Assembly (NCBI GenBank): GCA_018677555.1 | Contig: JAHHOT010000048.1 | Span: 1 to 38,687 of the forward strand | Length of the DNA stretch: 38,687 nucleotides | Source: Gammaproteobacteria bacterium | GTDB taxonomy: Bacteria > Pseudomonadota > Gammaproteobacteria > Steroidobacterales > Woeseiaceae | Direction of reading: 5' to 3' | Part shown: in pieces, positions 18,909 through 26,917 of the stretch | Numbering within the stretch: the stretch's first letter is position 1 | Layout of the letters: every line of letters starts with the position of its first letter | Made by a program: the position numbers and the translations under genes | Notes under the pieces: generated by a model | The model's database searches: none | The model's input: only the letters and a program-made list of their open reading frames with translations | Told to the model about the DNA's origin: nothing

Positions 18909-19574
18909 GTGAATCGTGAAAAAGGGACAGAGATTTATTCGCGACTGCGGGATGCCAATCCTGAGCCGGACACCGAGCTTAAGTATGCCAACCCCTTCGA
19001 ACTCCTGATTGCAGTCATTCTTTCAGCGCAGGCAACCGACGTCAGTGTCAACAAGGCGACCGCAAAGCTGTATCCCGTGGCGAATACACCGAAAGGCATT
19101 CTGGAGCTCGGCACGCGTCGATTGAAGGGCTTTATCAAGACGATCGGCCTGTACAACAGCAAGGCGGAGAACATCATCAAGACCTGTCGTATTCTTGCCG
19201 ACGAGCACGATGGACAGGTTCCGCGCACCCGCGAGGAGCTTGAAAAACTTCCTGGTGTCGGACGCAAGACGGCCAACGTCGTGCTGAATACGGCGTTCGG
19301 CGAACCGACGATTGCCGTCGATACACACATCTTCCGTGTCGCCAATCGTACCGGGCTGGCGAGGGGCAAAACGCCGCTCGAGGTGGAGCTGCGGCTGACG
19401 CGGCTGACGCCCGAAGAGTTTCGCAAGGACGCGCATCACTGGCTGATTCTGCACGGGCGGTATGTCTGCAAAGCGCGCAAGCCGGAATGCCCGCGCTGCC
19501 CGATTGCCGACTTGTGCGAATTTCGGCGCAAGACCAGGGCGGAGGATTTTCCGGCGCTGCAGGCAGCGCAATGA
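18909..19574 (+). CDS. nth: Endonuclease III (DNA glycosylase/AP lyase)
   Basis: This base-excision repair enzyme removes oxidised pyrimidines and cuts at abasic sites. The 221-residue protein keeps E. coli numbering at its key positions: the helix-hairpin-helix LPGVGRKTA with the catalytic Lys120, Asp138 in AVDTHIFRV, and the 4Fe-4S loop beginning at Cys187 with spacing C-x6-C-x2-C-x5-C. The first codon is GTG at 18909, with GAGG about 11 bases upstream. Linkage of nth to the rsx operon is conserved in gammaproteobacteria. The stop overlaps the start of the DUF1841 gene. Confidence 0.97.
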   Translation: MNREKGTEIYSRLRDANPEPDTELKYANPFELLIAVILSAQATDVSVNKATAKLYPVANTPKGILELGTRRLKGFIKTIGLYNSKAENIIKTCRILADEHDGQVPRTREELEKLPGVGRKTANVVLNTAFGEPTIAVDTHIFRVANRTGLARGKTPLEVELRLTRLTPEEFRKDAHHWLILHGRYVCKARKPECPRCPIADLCEFRRKTRAEDFPALQAAQ

Positions 19575-19987
19575 TTTTCGGTCAGGATCGCAACGAACTG
19601 CGGCAGATGTATGTCGACGCGTGGCGCAAATCGCGTAACGGAGAGTTGTTGTCGCCCCTTGAAGATCAGATCGCGGCCGTCGTGGCTGAGCACCCGGAAT
19701 ATCATGGCATTCTGTCCGGCCCCGAGGCAGCGGATGTGCGGTCCGACACGACCAACCCGTTTCTCCATATGGGGCTGCACATGGCGCTCAGGGAGCAGTT
19801 GGCGACCGACCGGCCGCCAGGAATTGCCGCAGTGTTTCGCCGCTTTGCGGCGCAATCGGGCAATGCGCACGAGGCGGAGCATCGCTTTATCGATTGTCTG
19901 GCGGAAACGCTGTGGGAGGCGCAAAATCAAGGCGTCGCCCCGGACGAGAACAGGTACATGGAGCGAATTCGCAGGCTAAGTCCCTGA
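19571..19987 (+). CDS. DUF1841 family protein
   Basis: This 138-residue soluble protein has no signal peptide or membrane helix. It starts MIFGQDRNELRQMYVDAWRK, has the conserved histidine-rich stretch NPFLHMGLHMALREQL (about 59-74), and HEAEHRFIDCLAETLWEAQ near the end. These are the hallmarks of DUF1841, a family of unknown function often found beside nth in beta- and gammaproteobacteria. The spaced His and Glu residues could bind a metal, but that is only a guess. ATG at 19571 overlaps the nth stop; an upstream extension of the frame into nth is not used. Confidence 0.83.
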   Translation: MIFGQDRNELRQMYVDAWRKSRNGELLSPLEDQIAAVVAEHPEYHGILSGPEAADVRSDTTNPFLHMGLHMALREQLATDRPPGIAAVFRRFAAQSGNAHEAEHRFIDCLAETLWEAQNQGVAPDENRYMERIRRLSP

Positions 19988-20001
19988 AGATATTCGTGCT
20001 T

Positions 20002-20010
20002 TGTAATAAT
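20002..20010 (+). promoter_or_regulatory. Candidate extended -10 promoter for the MNIO cassette
   Basis: The sequence TGTAATAAT fits the extended -10 form TGn-TATAAT with one mismatch. It lies about 90 bases before the DUF692 start, in the only gap between the nth-DUF1841 genes and the cassette. No good -35 is seen, as is common for extended -10 promoters. No clear metal-regulator operator could be recognised in the leader. Confidence 0.4.
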
Positions 20011-20101
20011 CCGGCGAGCCGCTAGGTCTAATTGAGCGTCCCGCAGGGCGAGACAGTAAACGACGGCAAGCCTTTCGGCATCATCAATCGAGCGAGGTTA
20101 A

Positions 20102-20971
20102 ATGGCAGACCTTCTGCAACATTATCCGGTGAGCGGCGCCGGGCTGGGCCTGCGGCGCGGCATCATCGACAAATTGATGGCCAACCCGCCGACCGACGTG
20201 GACTTCATGGAGGTGGCGCCGGAGAACTGGATCAACCTCGGTGGAAAACTGGGCAAGAAGTTCCGGTTTTTCACCGAGCGTTATCCGTTCCTGATACACG
20301 GTCTGTCACTCAGCCTCGGCGCGCCCTCCCCACTTGACGAAAATCTTCTGCGCAGTATCAAGTCGTTCATGGATGAGCACGATATCCGTTTCTATTCCGA
20401 ACACCTGAGTGCCTGCGGTGACGACGGGCATCTGTACGATCTCATGCCGATTCCGTTCACTGAAGAGGCCGTAACATACGTTGCGGCGCGCATACGCAGG
20501 GCCCAGGACATACTGGAGCGGCGCATGGCGGTCGAAAACGTCTCGTACTATGCGCCGGCGGATACGTCGATGAGCGAGATTGACTTCACCACCGCCGTGC
20601 TGGAAGAAGCGGACTGCGATCTACTGCTGGACATCAACAACATTGTTGTCAACAGCATCAATCATCGCTACGACGCGCGTGAATTCATGCTGGCGATGCC
20701 CGCGGATCGAGTACGCTATTTCCACCTCGCTGGTCACTACGTCGAAGACGAGGACCTGCGCGTCGATACGCACGGGGACGCGGTGGGAGAGCCCGCCTGG
20801 GAACTGCTGGCCGACGCTTACGCCCATTTCGGCCCTGTGCCGACTTTGCTCGAGCGTGATTTCAACATGCCCCCGATGAACGAACTTCTCGACGAGGTTC
20901 GCCGCATTCGCGGCATGCAGGAAGCCGCAGGCCTGCCCGCACGCGAACGGTGCGAGGCCGGCAATGGCTGA
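20102..20971 (+). CDS. MNIO (DUF692) family RiPP peptide maturase, HvfB/BufB-like
   Basis: This 289-residue TIM-barrel protein belongs to the multinuclear non-heme iron oxidase family, whose members convert cysteines of precursor peptides into copper-binding heterocycles. Candidate iron ligands appear in the usual order: EVAPENW (37-43), His66 in [13 protein letters not shown] (about 100), [40 protein letters not shown], and PTLLERDFN. The ATG at 20102 has GCGAGG four bases upstream; a TTG-initiated frame from 20032 is a shadow. The stop overlaps the DUF2063 gene by eight bases, so translation is coupled. The usual first gene, a small secreted cysteine-containing precursor (HvfA or DUF2282 type), does not fit in the 114-base gap upstream. 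Confidence 0.88.
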   Translation: MADLLQHYPVSGAGLGLRRGIIDKLMANPPTDVDFMEVAPENWINLGGKLGKKFRFFTERYPFLIHGLSLSLGAPSPLDENLLRSIKSFMDEHDIRFYSEHLSACGDDGHLYDLMPIPFTEEAVTYVAARIRRAQDILERRMAVENVSYYAPADTSMSEIDFTTAVLEEADCDLLLDINNIVVNSINHRYDAREFMLAMPADRVRYFHLAGHYVEDEDLRVDTHGDAVGEPAWELLADAYAHFGPVPTLLERDFNMPPMNELLDEVRRIRGMQEAAGLPARERCEAGNG

Positions 20972-21734
20972 CACGATGGATTTTCAGCGCAAGCAATTCG
21001 CCTTTGCCGCACATATTCGGGATCCGCAGCACAATCCGGCGCCGGACGGTATCGAAGACCGGCGCATGGCAATTTATCGCGACCTGTTTTTCAACAACCT
21101 GCTGAAGCTGATAAGCAACACGTTTCCGGTCTTGCGCAAACTGCACAGCCCCGAGCGCTGGCGTGCCCTTGTGCGTGAATTCATGGTGCGGCATCGCGCC
21201 TCAACGCCTTATTTCCTGGAGATTCCACAGGAATTTCTCGCGTTCCTGGAACACGAACATGCAGCGGACGCCGCGGACTTTCCCTTCCTGGCGGAGCTGG
21301 CGCATTACGAATGGGTTGAGCTGGCGCTGTCCGTTTCGGACAAGGAGAACGACCTGTCGGCGGTCGATCCGGACGGTGATTTGCTCGATGGCACGCCGGT
21401 GAAGTCCATGCTCGCGTGGGCATTTACCTATCGCTTTCCGGTGCACCGTATTGCACCGGACTATTTGCCCGACCGACCGGGTGATACGCCGACGAGCCTC
21501 GTGGTCTACCGGCGCAGCGATGACGAAGTGTCGTTCATGGAACTGAACCCGGTATCGGCGGCCCTGCTGGGCCTGATTGAGAACAATGTTGCTGCCAAAG
21601 GCGGCCGCGAGCTTCTTTACGAGCTTGCAGAATCGATGAACTACCCGGACAAGGATGCTTTTGTCGGGCACGGCGCCACCGCGCTCGAAGAACTCAGAAA
21701 CGCGGAAGTACTGATCGGAACGCAGAGGCCCTGA
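20964..21734 (+). CDS. DUF2063 family RiPP maturation partner, HvfC/BufC-like
   Basis: This 256-residue soluble protein has the DUF2063 N-terminal helical domain (about 6-95), with the family stretch [18 protein letters not shown] followed by [10 protein letters not shown] second globular half (about 115-250) contains [13 protein letters not shown]. Partners of this type bind the precursor leader and form a complex with the MNIO enzyme. It overlaps the MNIO gene by eight bases, the usual coupling for such pairs. The C-terminal part resembles the peptide-recognition domain of the family, but the pairing with a leader cannot be checked because no precursor is seen nearby. Confidence 0.85.
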   Translation: MADTMDFQRKQFAFAAHIRDPQHNPAPDGIEDRRMAIYRDLFFNNLLKLISNTFPVLRKLHSPERWRALVREFMVRHRASTPYFLEIPQEFLAFLEHEHAADAADFPFLAELAHYEWVELALSVSDKENDLSAVDPDGDLLDGTPVKSMLAWAFTYRFPVHRIAPDYLPDRPGDTPTSLVVYRRSDDEVSFMELNPVSAALLGLIENNVAAKGGRELLYELAESMNYPDKDAFVGHGATALEELRNAEVLIGTQRP

Positions 21735-21759
21735 CGCCTCCCTGACTGGAGTTATTGAT

Positions 21760-22350
21760 ATGCAATTCCTGATGAAGCTGCAGGACTGGATGGATGCAAC
21801 GCGCAAACTTGATTTTCTCGGGCCGCTGGCACTGAGACTCTATCTCGTTCCCGTGTTCTGGACCTCCGGGATGAACAAGCTCGGCGGCATGGAAAACGTT
21901 ATCAACTGGTTCGGTAACCCGGACTGGGGCCTGGGATTACCTGCGCCGTGGCTCATGGCGTGGCTGGCCACGCTCAGTGAGGTCCTCGGAGCCGTGGCGC
22001 TCATGGCCGGCCTTGGAACTCGCTGGTTCTGTGTGCCGCTAATGGTGACGATGCTGGTCGCTGCGTTCGCGGTGCACTGGAAGAACGGCTGGCAGGCTGT
22101 CGCCGATCCCATGAGTCCGTTTGCCAACGACAACGTGGAGGGCGCAGTGCAGCGTCTCGACAAGGCCAAGGACTTGCTGCGTGAGCACGGCAATTACGAT
22201 TGGCTGACAGAAACCGGCAATTTTATTGTCTCGAACAATGGTATGGAATGGTCGATTACCTATTTCGTCATGTTGCTCGCTTTATTCTTTACAGGTGCCG
22301 GCAAGCTGAGCCTTGACCATTTGCTGGCGGCAAAATTTCGGAATAACTAA
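21760..22350 (+). CDS. DoxX-like membrane protein, HvfX-like
   Basis: This 196-residue inner-membrane protein of the DoxX superfamily has helices near residues 24-40, 62-85, 88-105 and 165-185. A polar insertion of about 50 residues (about 108-158) separates the third and fourth helices. The sequence LRLYLVPVFWTSGMNKLGG at the first helix is typical of DoxX proteins. In MNIO operons a DoxX protein is the common fourth gene and is named there as a copper-binding RiPP maturation factor (HvfX). The start ATG, with TGGAG upstream, is 25 bases after the DUF2063 stop, so the three genes form one unit. Its exact role in the pathway is not established by the sequence. Confidence 0.82.
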   Translation: MQFLMKLQDWMDATRKLDFLGPLALRLYLVPVFWTSGMNKLGGMENVINWFGNPDWGLGLPAPWLMAWLATLSEVLGAVALMAGLGTRWFCVPLMVTMLVAAFAVHWKNGWQAVADPMSPFANDNVEGAVQRLDKAKDLLREHGNYDWLTETGNFIVSNNGMEWSITYFVMLLALFFTGAGKLSLDHLLAAKFRNN

Positions 22351-22355
22351 ACCAA

Positions 22356-22378
22356 CGGGCGGCCGTTGCGGCGGCCCG
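22356..22378 (+). terminator. Weak terminator-like hairpin after the DoxX gene
   Basis: CGGGC (22356-22360) can pair with GCCCG (22374-22378), with an inner CCG/CGG stem, and is followed by GTTAAATCTT. The stem is imperfect and the T-run is poor, so it may only attenuate reading into the next gene. Confidence 0.3.
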
Positions 22379-22415
22379 GTTAAATCTTCAGGTTCGCACA
22401 TTGGGGAAATGAACC

Positions 22416-23930
22416 ATGCAAGAGTCCTTTGACATCGCGCTTGGCATCGTCGAAACGCTCGCCGCCATCTTTGTTTTCTTTCTTGGTCTCGGTTTGCTGG
22501 CGATTATCGTCATGTACATCGTCGACAAGACACAGAAGACACACGCGATTCGCCGCAATTTTCCGGTCATCGGCCGGTTTCGTTACCTGTTCGAAAACCT
22601 CGGAGAGTATTTCCGGCAATACTTTTTCGCCGCCGACCGGGAGGAGCTGCCATTCAACCGCGCGCAGCGCAGCTGGGTCTATCGTGCAGCGAAAGGCGTA
22701 GACAACACCGTCGCATTCGGTTCGACGAGAGATCTGCGCCCGGTTGGCACGCCGATTTTCGTGAATTGCCCGTACCCGGTTCTCGACGAGGACAGCGCAC
22801 CGACATCGGCGCTGGAGATCGGTCCGTATGCCCGCGAGCCATATATCACGCATTCCATCTTCAACGTCAGCGCCATGAGTTACGGCGCCATTTCGAAGCC
22901 GGCGGTGCTTGCCCTGTCGAAAGGCTCGAAGATGGCGGGCAACTGGATGAATACGGGCGAAGGCGGATTGTCACCCTATCACCTCGAGGGCGGTGCCGAC
23001 ATCGTGTTTCAGATCGGCACGGCAAAATACGGCGTGCGCAACAAGGACGGCGGGATAAACGATGACAAGCTGCGTGAAGTTGCTGCCCACGATCAGGTCA
23101 AGATGATCGAGCTGAAGCTCAGCCAGGGCGCCAAGCCCGGCAAAGGCGGCATTCTTCCCGGTGAAAAAGTGACCGAGGAGATTGCGCAAATTCGTGGCAT
23201 CCCCGCTGGCGAAGACTCCATAAGTCCGAACCGTCATCCGGAGATTGACTCCGCCGCCGACTTGCTCGACATGATCAATCACATTCGCGACGTCACCGGC
23301 CTGCCGGTCGGCTTCAAGTCTGTGATTGGCGCCTACGGCTGGCTCGACGAACTCTTCGAACTGGTCAATGAACGCGGCATCGAAAGTGCACCCGATTTCA
23401 TCACCGTCGACAGCGGCGACGGCGGCACCGGCGCGGCGCCGATGAGCCTGATCGATTGCGTCGGTCTGCCGATTCGCGAGAGCCTGCCGCTGGTCGTCGA
23501 CATGATCAATCGCCATAGCCTCAAGGGACGCATCCGGGTGATTGCGAGCGGTAAGCTGGTTACGCCGTCCGAAGCTGCAATTGCCCTGTGCCTCGGGGCG
23601 GACTTCGTTAACTCCGCTCGCGGTTTCATGTTCGCGCTCGGTTGCATCCAGGCCCTGCAGTGCAACAAGAACACCTGCCCGACGGGAATCACGACGCACG
23701 ACAAGAAACTGCAGGGCGGCCTGGTCGTCACCGACAAGGCTGAGCGCGTGCGGCGATACTCGGAGAGCATGCACAAGGAAATCGGCGTCATTGCCCATTC
23801 CTGCGGCGTACGCGAACCACGACAGTTGCGCCGCTATCACTGCCGCGTGGTGCAGAACGACGGGCGGTCGGTGCCGCTGGACGAATTGTTCCCCGACGCA
23901 TTGCCGACCCGCACCGCCGACGCCGCCTGA
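22416..23930 (+). CDS. FMN-binding glutamate synthase family protein (membrane-anchored)
   Basis: The 504-residue protein has one N-terminal membrane helix (about 8-36) and then a domain like the FMN/Fe-S synthase half of the large glutamate synthase subunit. It includes NVSAMSYGAIS, GEGGLSPYHLEGGADIVFQIGTAKYG, KLSQGAKPGKGGILPG and DSGDGGTGAAP. The 3Fe-4S cysteines are Cys410, Cys416 and Cys421. It lacks the glutaminase domain and the C-terminal beta-helix of GltB, so it is not a complete glutamate synthase. Relatives are stand-alone flavoproteins of uncertain substrate. It lies 65 bases after the DoxX gene on the same strand, so cotranscription with the MNIO cassette is possible but not shown. 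Confidence 0.85.
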   Translation: MQESFDIALGIVETLAAIFVFFLGLGLLAIIVMYIVDKTQKTHAIRRNFPVIGRFRYLFENLGEYFRQYFFAADREELPFNRAQRSWVYRAAKGVDNTVAFGSTRDLRPVGTPIFVNCPYPVLDEDSAPTSALEIGPYAREPYITHSIFNVSAMSYGAISKPAVLALSKGSKMAGNWMNTGEGGLSPYHLEGGADIVFQIGTAKYGVRNKDGGINDDKLREVAAHDQVKMIELKLSQGAKPGKGGILPGEKVTEEIAQIRGIPAGEDSISPNRHPEIDSAADLLDMINHIRDVTGLPVGFKSVIGAYGWLDELFELVNERGIESAPDFITVDSGDGGTGAAPMSLIDCVGLPIRESLPLVVDMINRHSLKGRIRVIASGKLVTPSEAAIALCLGADFVNSARGFMFALGCIQALQCNKNTCPTGITTHDKKLQGGLVVTDKAERVRRYSESMHKEIGVIAHSCGVREPRQLRRYHCRVVQNDGRSVPLDELFPDALPTRTADAA

Positions 23931-23964
23931 ACGCCGCGCGGCGCCGGAGCGCGACAAGCCTCCC

Positions 23965-24032
23965 GTAGGAGCGGCGCCCTCGCCGCGACAATCGACCAGC
24001 ACCGCAATCGCGCCGAGGACGCCGCTCCTACG
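23965..24032. repeat. REP-like inverted pair (REPIN-type), GTAGGAGCGGC class
   Basis: The plus strand at 23965-23989 begins with GTAG and forms a hairpin GCGGCG-CCCT-CGCCGC. A second copy lies on the minus strand at 24032-24007, again with GTAGGAGCGGCG, an imperfect stem and the same kind of end. The two are inverted and about 17 bases apart. GTAG-headed palindromes of this kind are REP elements spread by RAYT-type transposases in several gammaproteobacteria. Here they lie between two convergent genes, and the CTA of the second copy (24028-24030) is the stop codon of the Rieske gene. Confidence 0.75.
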
Positions 24033-25170
24033 AGCAGAGCCGGCGCGCGAGGTAGCGCCCGAAGTCCCAGACGTTGCGCTCCAGCGACGATAGCGGACCC
24101 GGTGTCGCGCTCGGCTCGGCGGTGCCGCCATGCACGCGCTCGACCGCCAGCCGGTCCTCACGGTTGACCTGCATCAGTAACTCCAGGTTCTCACGTACGT
24201 GCTGTTCGCCGCCGTCGGGATCGTCGAGAAAATCCTGCGGCACCGATACCGACCAGCGTACCCGCAGCGAGCCGGCGCTCAACGGCAATATTGACAGGTA
24301 CCACAACAGATCTGGCTGCAGCTGCACCGTATGCGACGGAAACAGGTTGATCAACCATGTGCGATGGCGATCCTCCCCCTGCAGCCGTTCGTTATCCGGG
24401 TGCGCTGCGACGGAATGCTCGCTGCCGTCTTCCTGCACGTAGTGATAGCAGAAGTAATCGTTGCCGGGAAAAAAACAGGTGGATTGCTCGAAGCCCCCGT
24501 ACTTGCCGAACGAATCCGCATGCACCCGATGCAAGTGATACACGTCCATGTAATTCTCGACGAGGCACTTCCAGTTCGCGTTCCAGATTTCCGTCTCTGT
24601 ATGAACGGGCACGTAGTCGGAAAATTCGTACTTGCCGACCTGCGCGTCCAACTCTGCCATGTGCGATGCGAACGGCTCCGCGTCGGGGTCGAGGCTGACG
24701 TACACGAAGCCCTGCCATTGCGTGCAGCGCAGTTCGCGTAGCCGCACGTTGTCCACGGAAAATCCCGGGGTGTCGTGCATGAAGGGCGCGCCGGTCAGGC
24801 GCCCGTCGAGGTCGTAGGTCCAGGAGTGGTATGGACACACGAAACGGCGGGCGCGGCCACAATCGTCCACCAGGCGCGAGCCTCGGTGCGGGCATACGTT
24901 CGAGAACGCTTTTACGGACATGTCCTTTTGACGGACGACGAAAACCGGCCTGCCGACGATGTCGACAGCAACATAATCGCCAGCATCGGGGATTTCGCCG
25001 AGACGACCGATGCAGATCCAGTCGCGATAAAAGATCCTCTCGACCTCCATCGCGAAAATGTCGGCATCGTGGTAGATCGCGGGCGGCAGGCTTCGGGCAG
25101 CAGCAAACTCGCGGGCCGCATTGCGGCGCAGTATCTCGACGATCTGTGGCGCGTTCCGGGGCGCGGCCAT
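24028..25170 (-). CDS. Rieske-type aromatic ring-hydroxylating oxygenase, alpha subunit
   Basis: The 380-residue protein has a Rieske 2Fe-2S domain with Cys93-x-His95 and Cys112-x2-His115 (CPHRG and CPYHSW). A catalytic domain follows with the iron-binding stretch ENYMDVYHLHRVH (205-217), which supplies His212 and His217. The family includes terminal oxygenases for aromatics and for quaternary amines such as carnitine and betaine; the ENYMDVYHLHRVH spacing fits both. A reductase and a small beta subunit are not beside it. Its ATG lies one base after the lpdA stop on the same strand, making it the fourth gene of the pyruvate dehydrogenase operon, which is unusual. The stop codon lies within a REP element, so the last residues may have been changed by that insertion. 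Confidence 0.88.
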   Translation of the reverse strand: MAAPRNAPQIVEILRRNAAREFAAARSLPPAIYHDADIFAMEVERIFYRDWICIGRLGEIPDAGDYVAVDIVGRPVFVVRQKDMSVKAFSNVCPHRGSRLVDDCGRARRFVCPYHSWTYDLDGRLTGAPFMHDTPGFSVDNVRLRELRCTQWQGFVYVSLDPDAEPFASHMAELDAQVGKYEFSDYVPVHTETEIWNANWKCLVENYMDVYHLHRVHADSFGKYGGFEQSTCFFPGNDYFCYHYVQEDGSEHSVAAHPDNERLQGEDRHRTWLINLFPSHTVQLQPDLLWYLSILPLSAGSLRVRWSVSVPQDFLDDPDGGEQHVRENLELLMQVNREDRLAVERVHGGTAEPSATPGPLSSLERNVWDFGRYLARRLCS

Positions 25171-25171
25171 G

Positions 25172-26917
25172 CTAACGTTTCTTCGGCATGTACAGATCGG
25201 TCAGCGTACCGTCCTGTGCCTCCGCGGCGAAAGCAATCGTTTCTGACAGAGTCGGGTGCGGGTGGATGGTGAGCGAGATATCGGTGGCGTCGGCACCCAT
25301 CTCGACCGCAAGGCCAATCTCGGCGATCAGGTCCCCGGCATGTGGGCCGACAACCCCGCCGCCCAAAACGCGATCGGTCTTCTTGTCGAACAGGAGCTTG
25401 GTGAAGCCTTCGGTTCGGCCCAGCGACAAGGCGCGTCCGCTTGCGGCCCAGGGTATCCTGGTTTTGTCGACCGCAATGCCTTGCTGCTTTGCCTCCGTCT
25501 CGGTCAGGCCGACCCAGGCGATCTCCGGATCGGTGTAGGCCACTGACGGAATCGTGCGTGCATCGAATGCGGCCTTTTCGCCGGCTGCGACCTCTGCTGC
25601 CACTTTGGCTTCGTGCGTCGCCTTGTGCGCCAGCATGGGACCTCCTGCGAGATCGCCGATGGCGAAAATATGCGGGACGTTGGTCTGCATCATCTTGTTG
25701 ACCGGAATAATGCCGCGATCCGTGAATTCCACGCCGGCCTTGTCCGCGTCGAGCCTGTCGCCGTTCGCGCGCCGGCCGATTGCGACCAGCACCTTGTCGA
25801 AAACGGCAACGTCGCGGCCCTGCTCCGCCTCGAAATGCACCTCGATGCCGGGCACCGTCGGGTGCATGTTGGTCACCTTGGTGCCGAGTCGTATCGACTC
25901 GTAGCGCTGCTCCACGATTTTCTGGAACGGCCGTACGAGGTCGGGGTCGGTGCCGGGCATAAGGGTGTCTGTCAGCTCGACGACGCTGACCTGGGTGCCA
26001 AGCGCACAGTAAACGCAGGCCATCTCCAGCCCGATTATGCCGCCGCCCACCACGAGCATGCGTTTCGGGACAGGATCGAGTTCCAGGGCACCGGTGGAAT
26101 CGACGATTCGAGGATCGTCTGGCGTTCCCGGCAACGCGGCGCTCTGCGACCCGGCCGCGATTATGCATTTCCCGAACTGAATCGTCTCTCCGTTATCCAG
26201 GACCAGGCGGTTCGCCGATTCGAACTTAGCGGTGCCCTGCACGACCTGGACTTTGCGCTGCTTCGCCATCTGTCCGAGACCGCCGGTCAGCCGCCCAACC
26301 ACGTCGTTTTTCCAGCCGCGCAGACGCGCAGCGTCGATCTTCGGTTTACCGAATGCGATGCCATGCTCTGCCATCGCTTTCGCGTCATCGATCACTTTCG
26401 CCGCATGCAGTAGCGCTTTCGAGGGGATGCAGCCCACGTTCAGGCACACGCCGCCGAGCACCGGGTAACGTTCGACCAGGATGACCTCTAACCCGAGATC
26501 CGCGGCGCGAAACGCCGCGGTATAGCCGCCGGGACCGCTACCAATGACGACGAGCTGTGTGCTGTAGGTGGCGTCCGTCGGCTGCGGGGCGGCGGCTGTG
26601 GCGCGCTGCAGAATCGCCGACTGCTCCTGTTCTTCGATGACATCCGTGGAAGTGTGCTGGACGTCGGCGTCACTTTCGCCAACCTCGATAGTCAGGATTG
26701 CGTCGCCTTTTGAGACCTTGTCACCGACGGCCACGACCAGCGAAACGATCGTGCCTGCTGTGGTCGCCGGCACGTCCATCGAGGCCTTGTCCGTCTCCAG
26801 CGTGATCGTCGGGTCCTCGACCTCGAGCCGATCGCCGGGCGCTACGAGGATTTCGATAACCTCGACATCCGAGAAATCGCCGAGATCCGGAACCGTAAGC
26901 TCGATCTGGCGGCCCAC
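25172..26917 (-). CDS. lpdA: Dihydrolipoyl dehydrogenase with N-terminal lipoyl domain (E3)
   Basis: The 581-residue E3 subunit reoxidises dihydrolipoamide of the pyruvate dehydrogenase complex with NAD. Residues 1-80 are a lipoyl domain with the modified Lys44 in ETDKASMDVP. A linker follows, then the FAD site VVIGSGPGGYTAAF, the redox disulfide in GGVCLNVGCIPSK, the NAD site VVGGGIIGLEMA, and the C-terminal His-Glu pair in HPHPTLSE. E3 with its own lipoyl domain is known in some beta- and gammaproteobacteria. The first codon is GTG at 26917, overlapping the aceF stop by one base; no nearby ATG keeps the lipoyl domain. Confidence 0.95.
   Translation of the reverse strand: MGRQIELTVPDLGDFSDVEVIEILVAPGDRLEVEDPTITLETDKASMDVPATTAGTIVSLVVAVGDKVSKGDAILTIEVGESDADVQHTSTDVIEEQEQSAILQRATAAAPQPTDATYSTQLVVIGSGPGGYTAAFRAADLGLEVILVERYPVLGGVCLNVGCIPSKALLHAAKVIDDAKAMAEHGIAFGKPKIDAARLRGWKNDVVGRLTGGLGQMAKQRKVQVVQGTAKFESANRLVLDNGETIQFGKCIIAAGSQSAALPGTPDDPRIVDSTGALELDPVPKRMLVVGGGIIGLEMACVYCALGTQVSVVELTDTLMPGTDPDLVRPFQKIVEQRYESIRLGTKVTNMHPTVPGIEVHFEAEQGRDVAVFDKVLVAIGRRANGDRLDADKAGVEFTDRGIIPVNKMMQTNVPHIFAIGDLAGGPMLAHKATHEAKVAAEVAAGEKAAFDARTIPSVAYTDPEIAWVGLTETEAKQQGIAVDKTRIPWAASGRALSLGRTEGFTKLLFDKKTDRVLGGGVVGPHAGDLIAEIGLAVEMGADATDISLTIHPHPTLSETIAFAAEAQDGTLTDLYMPKKR

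Noticed and set aside
20032-20337. Frame before and inside the DUF692 gene as a possible precursor peptide of the MNIO system
   Set aside because: The translated frame has no cysteines, no signal peptide and no repeat; from 20102 on it is an out-of-frame shadow of the maturase gene.
22971-24161. 396-codon open frame on the minus strand
   Set aside because: It is antisense to the glutamate-synthase-like gene and crosses the REP pair; no family resemblance.
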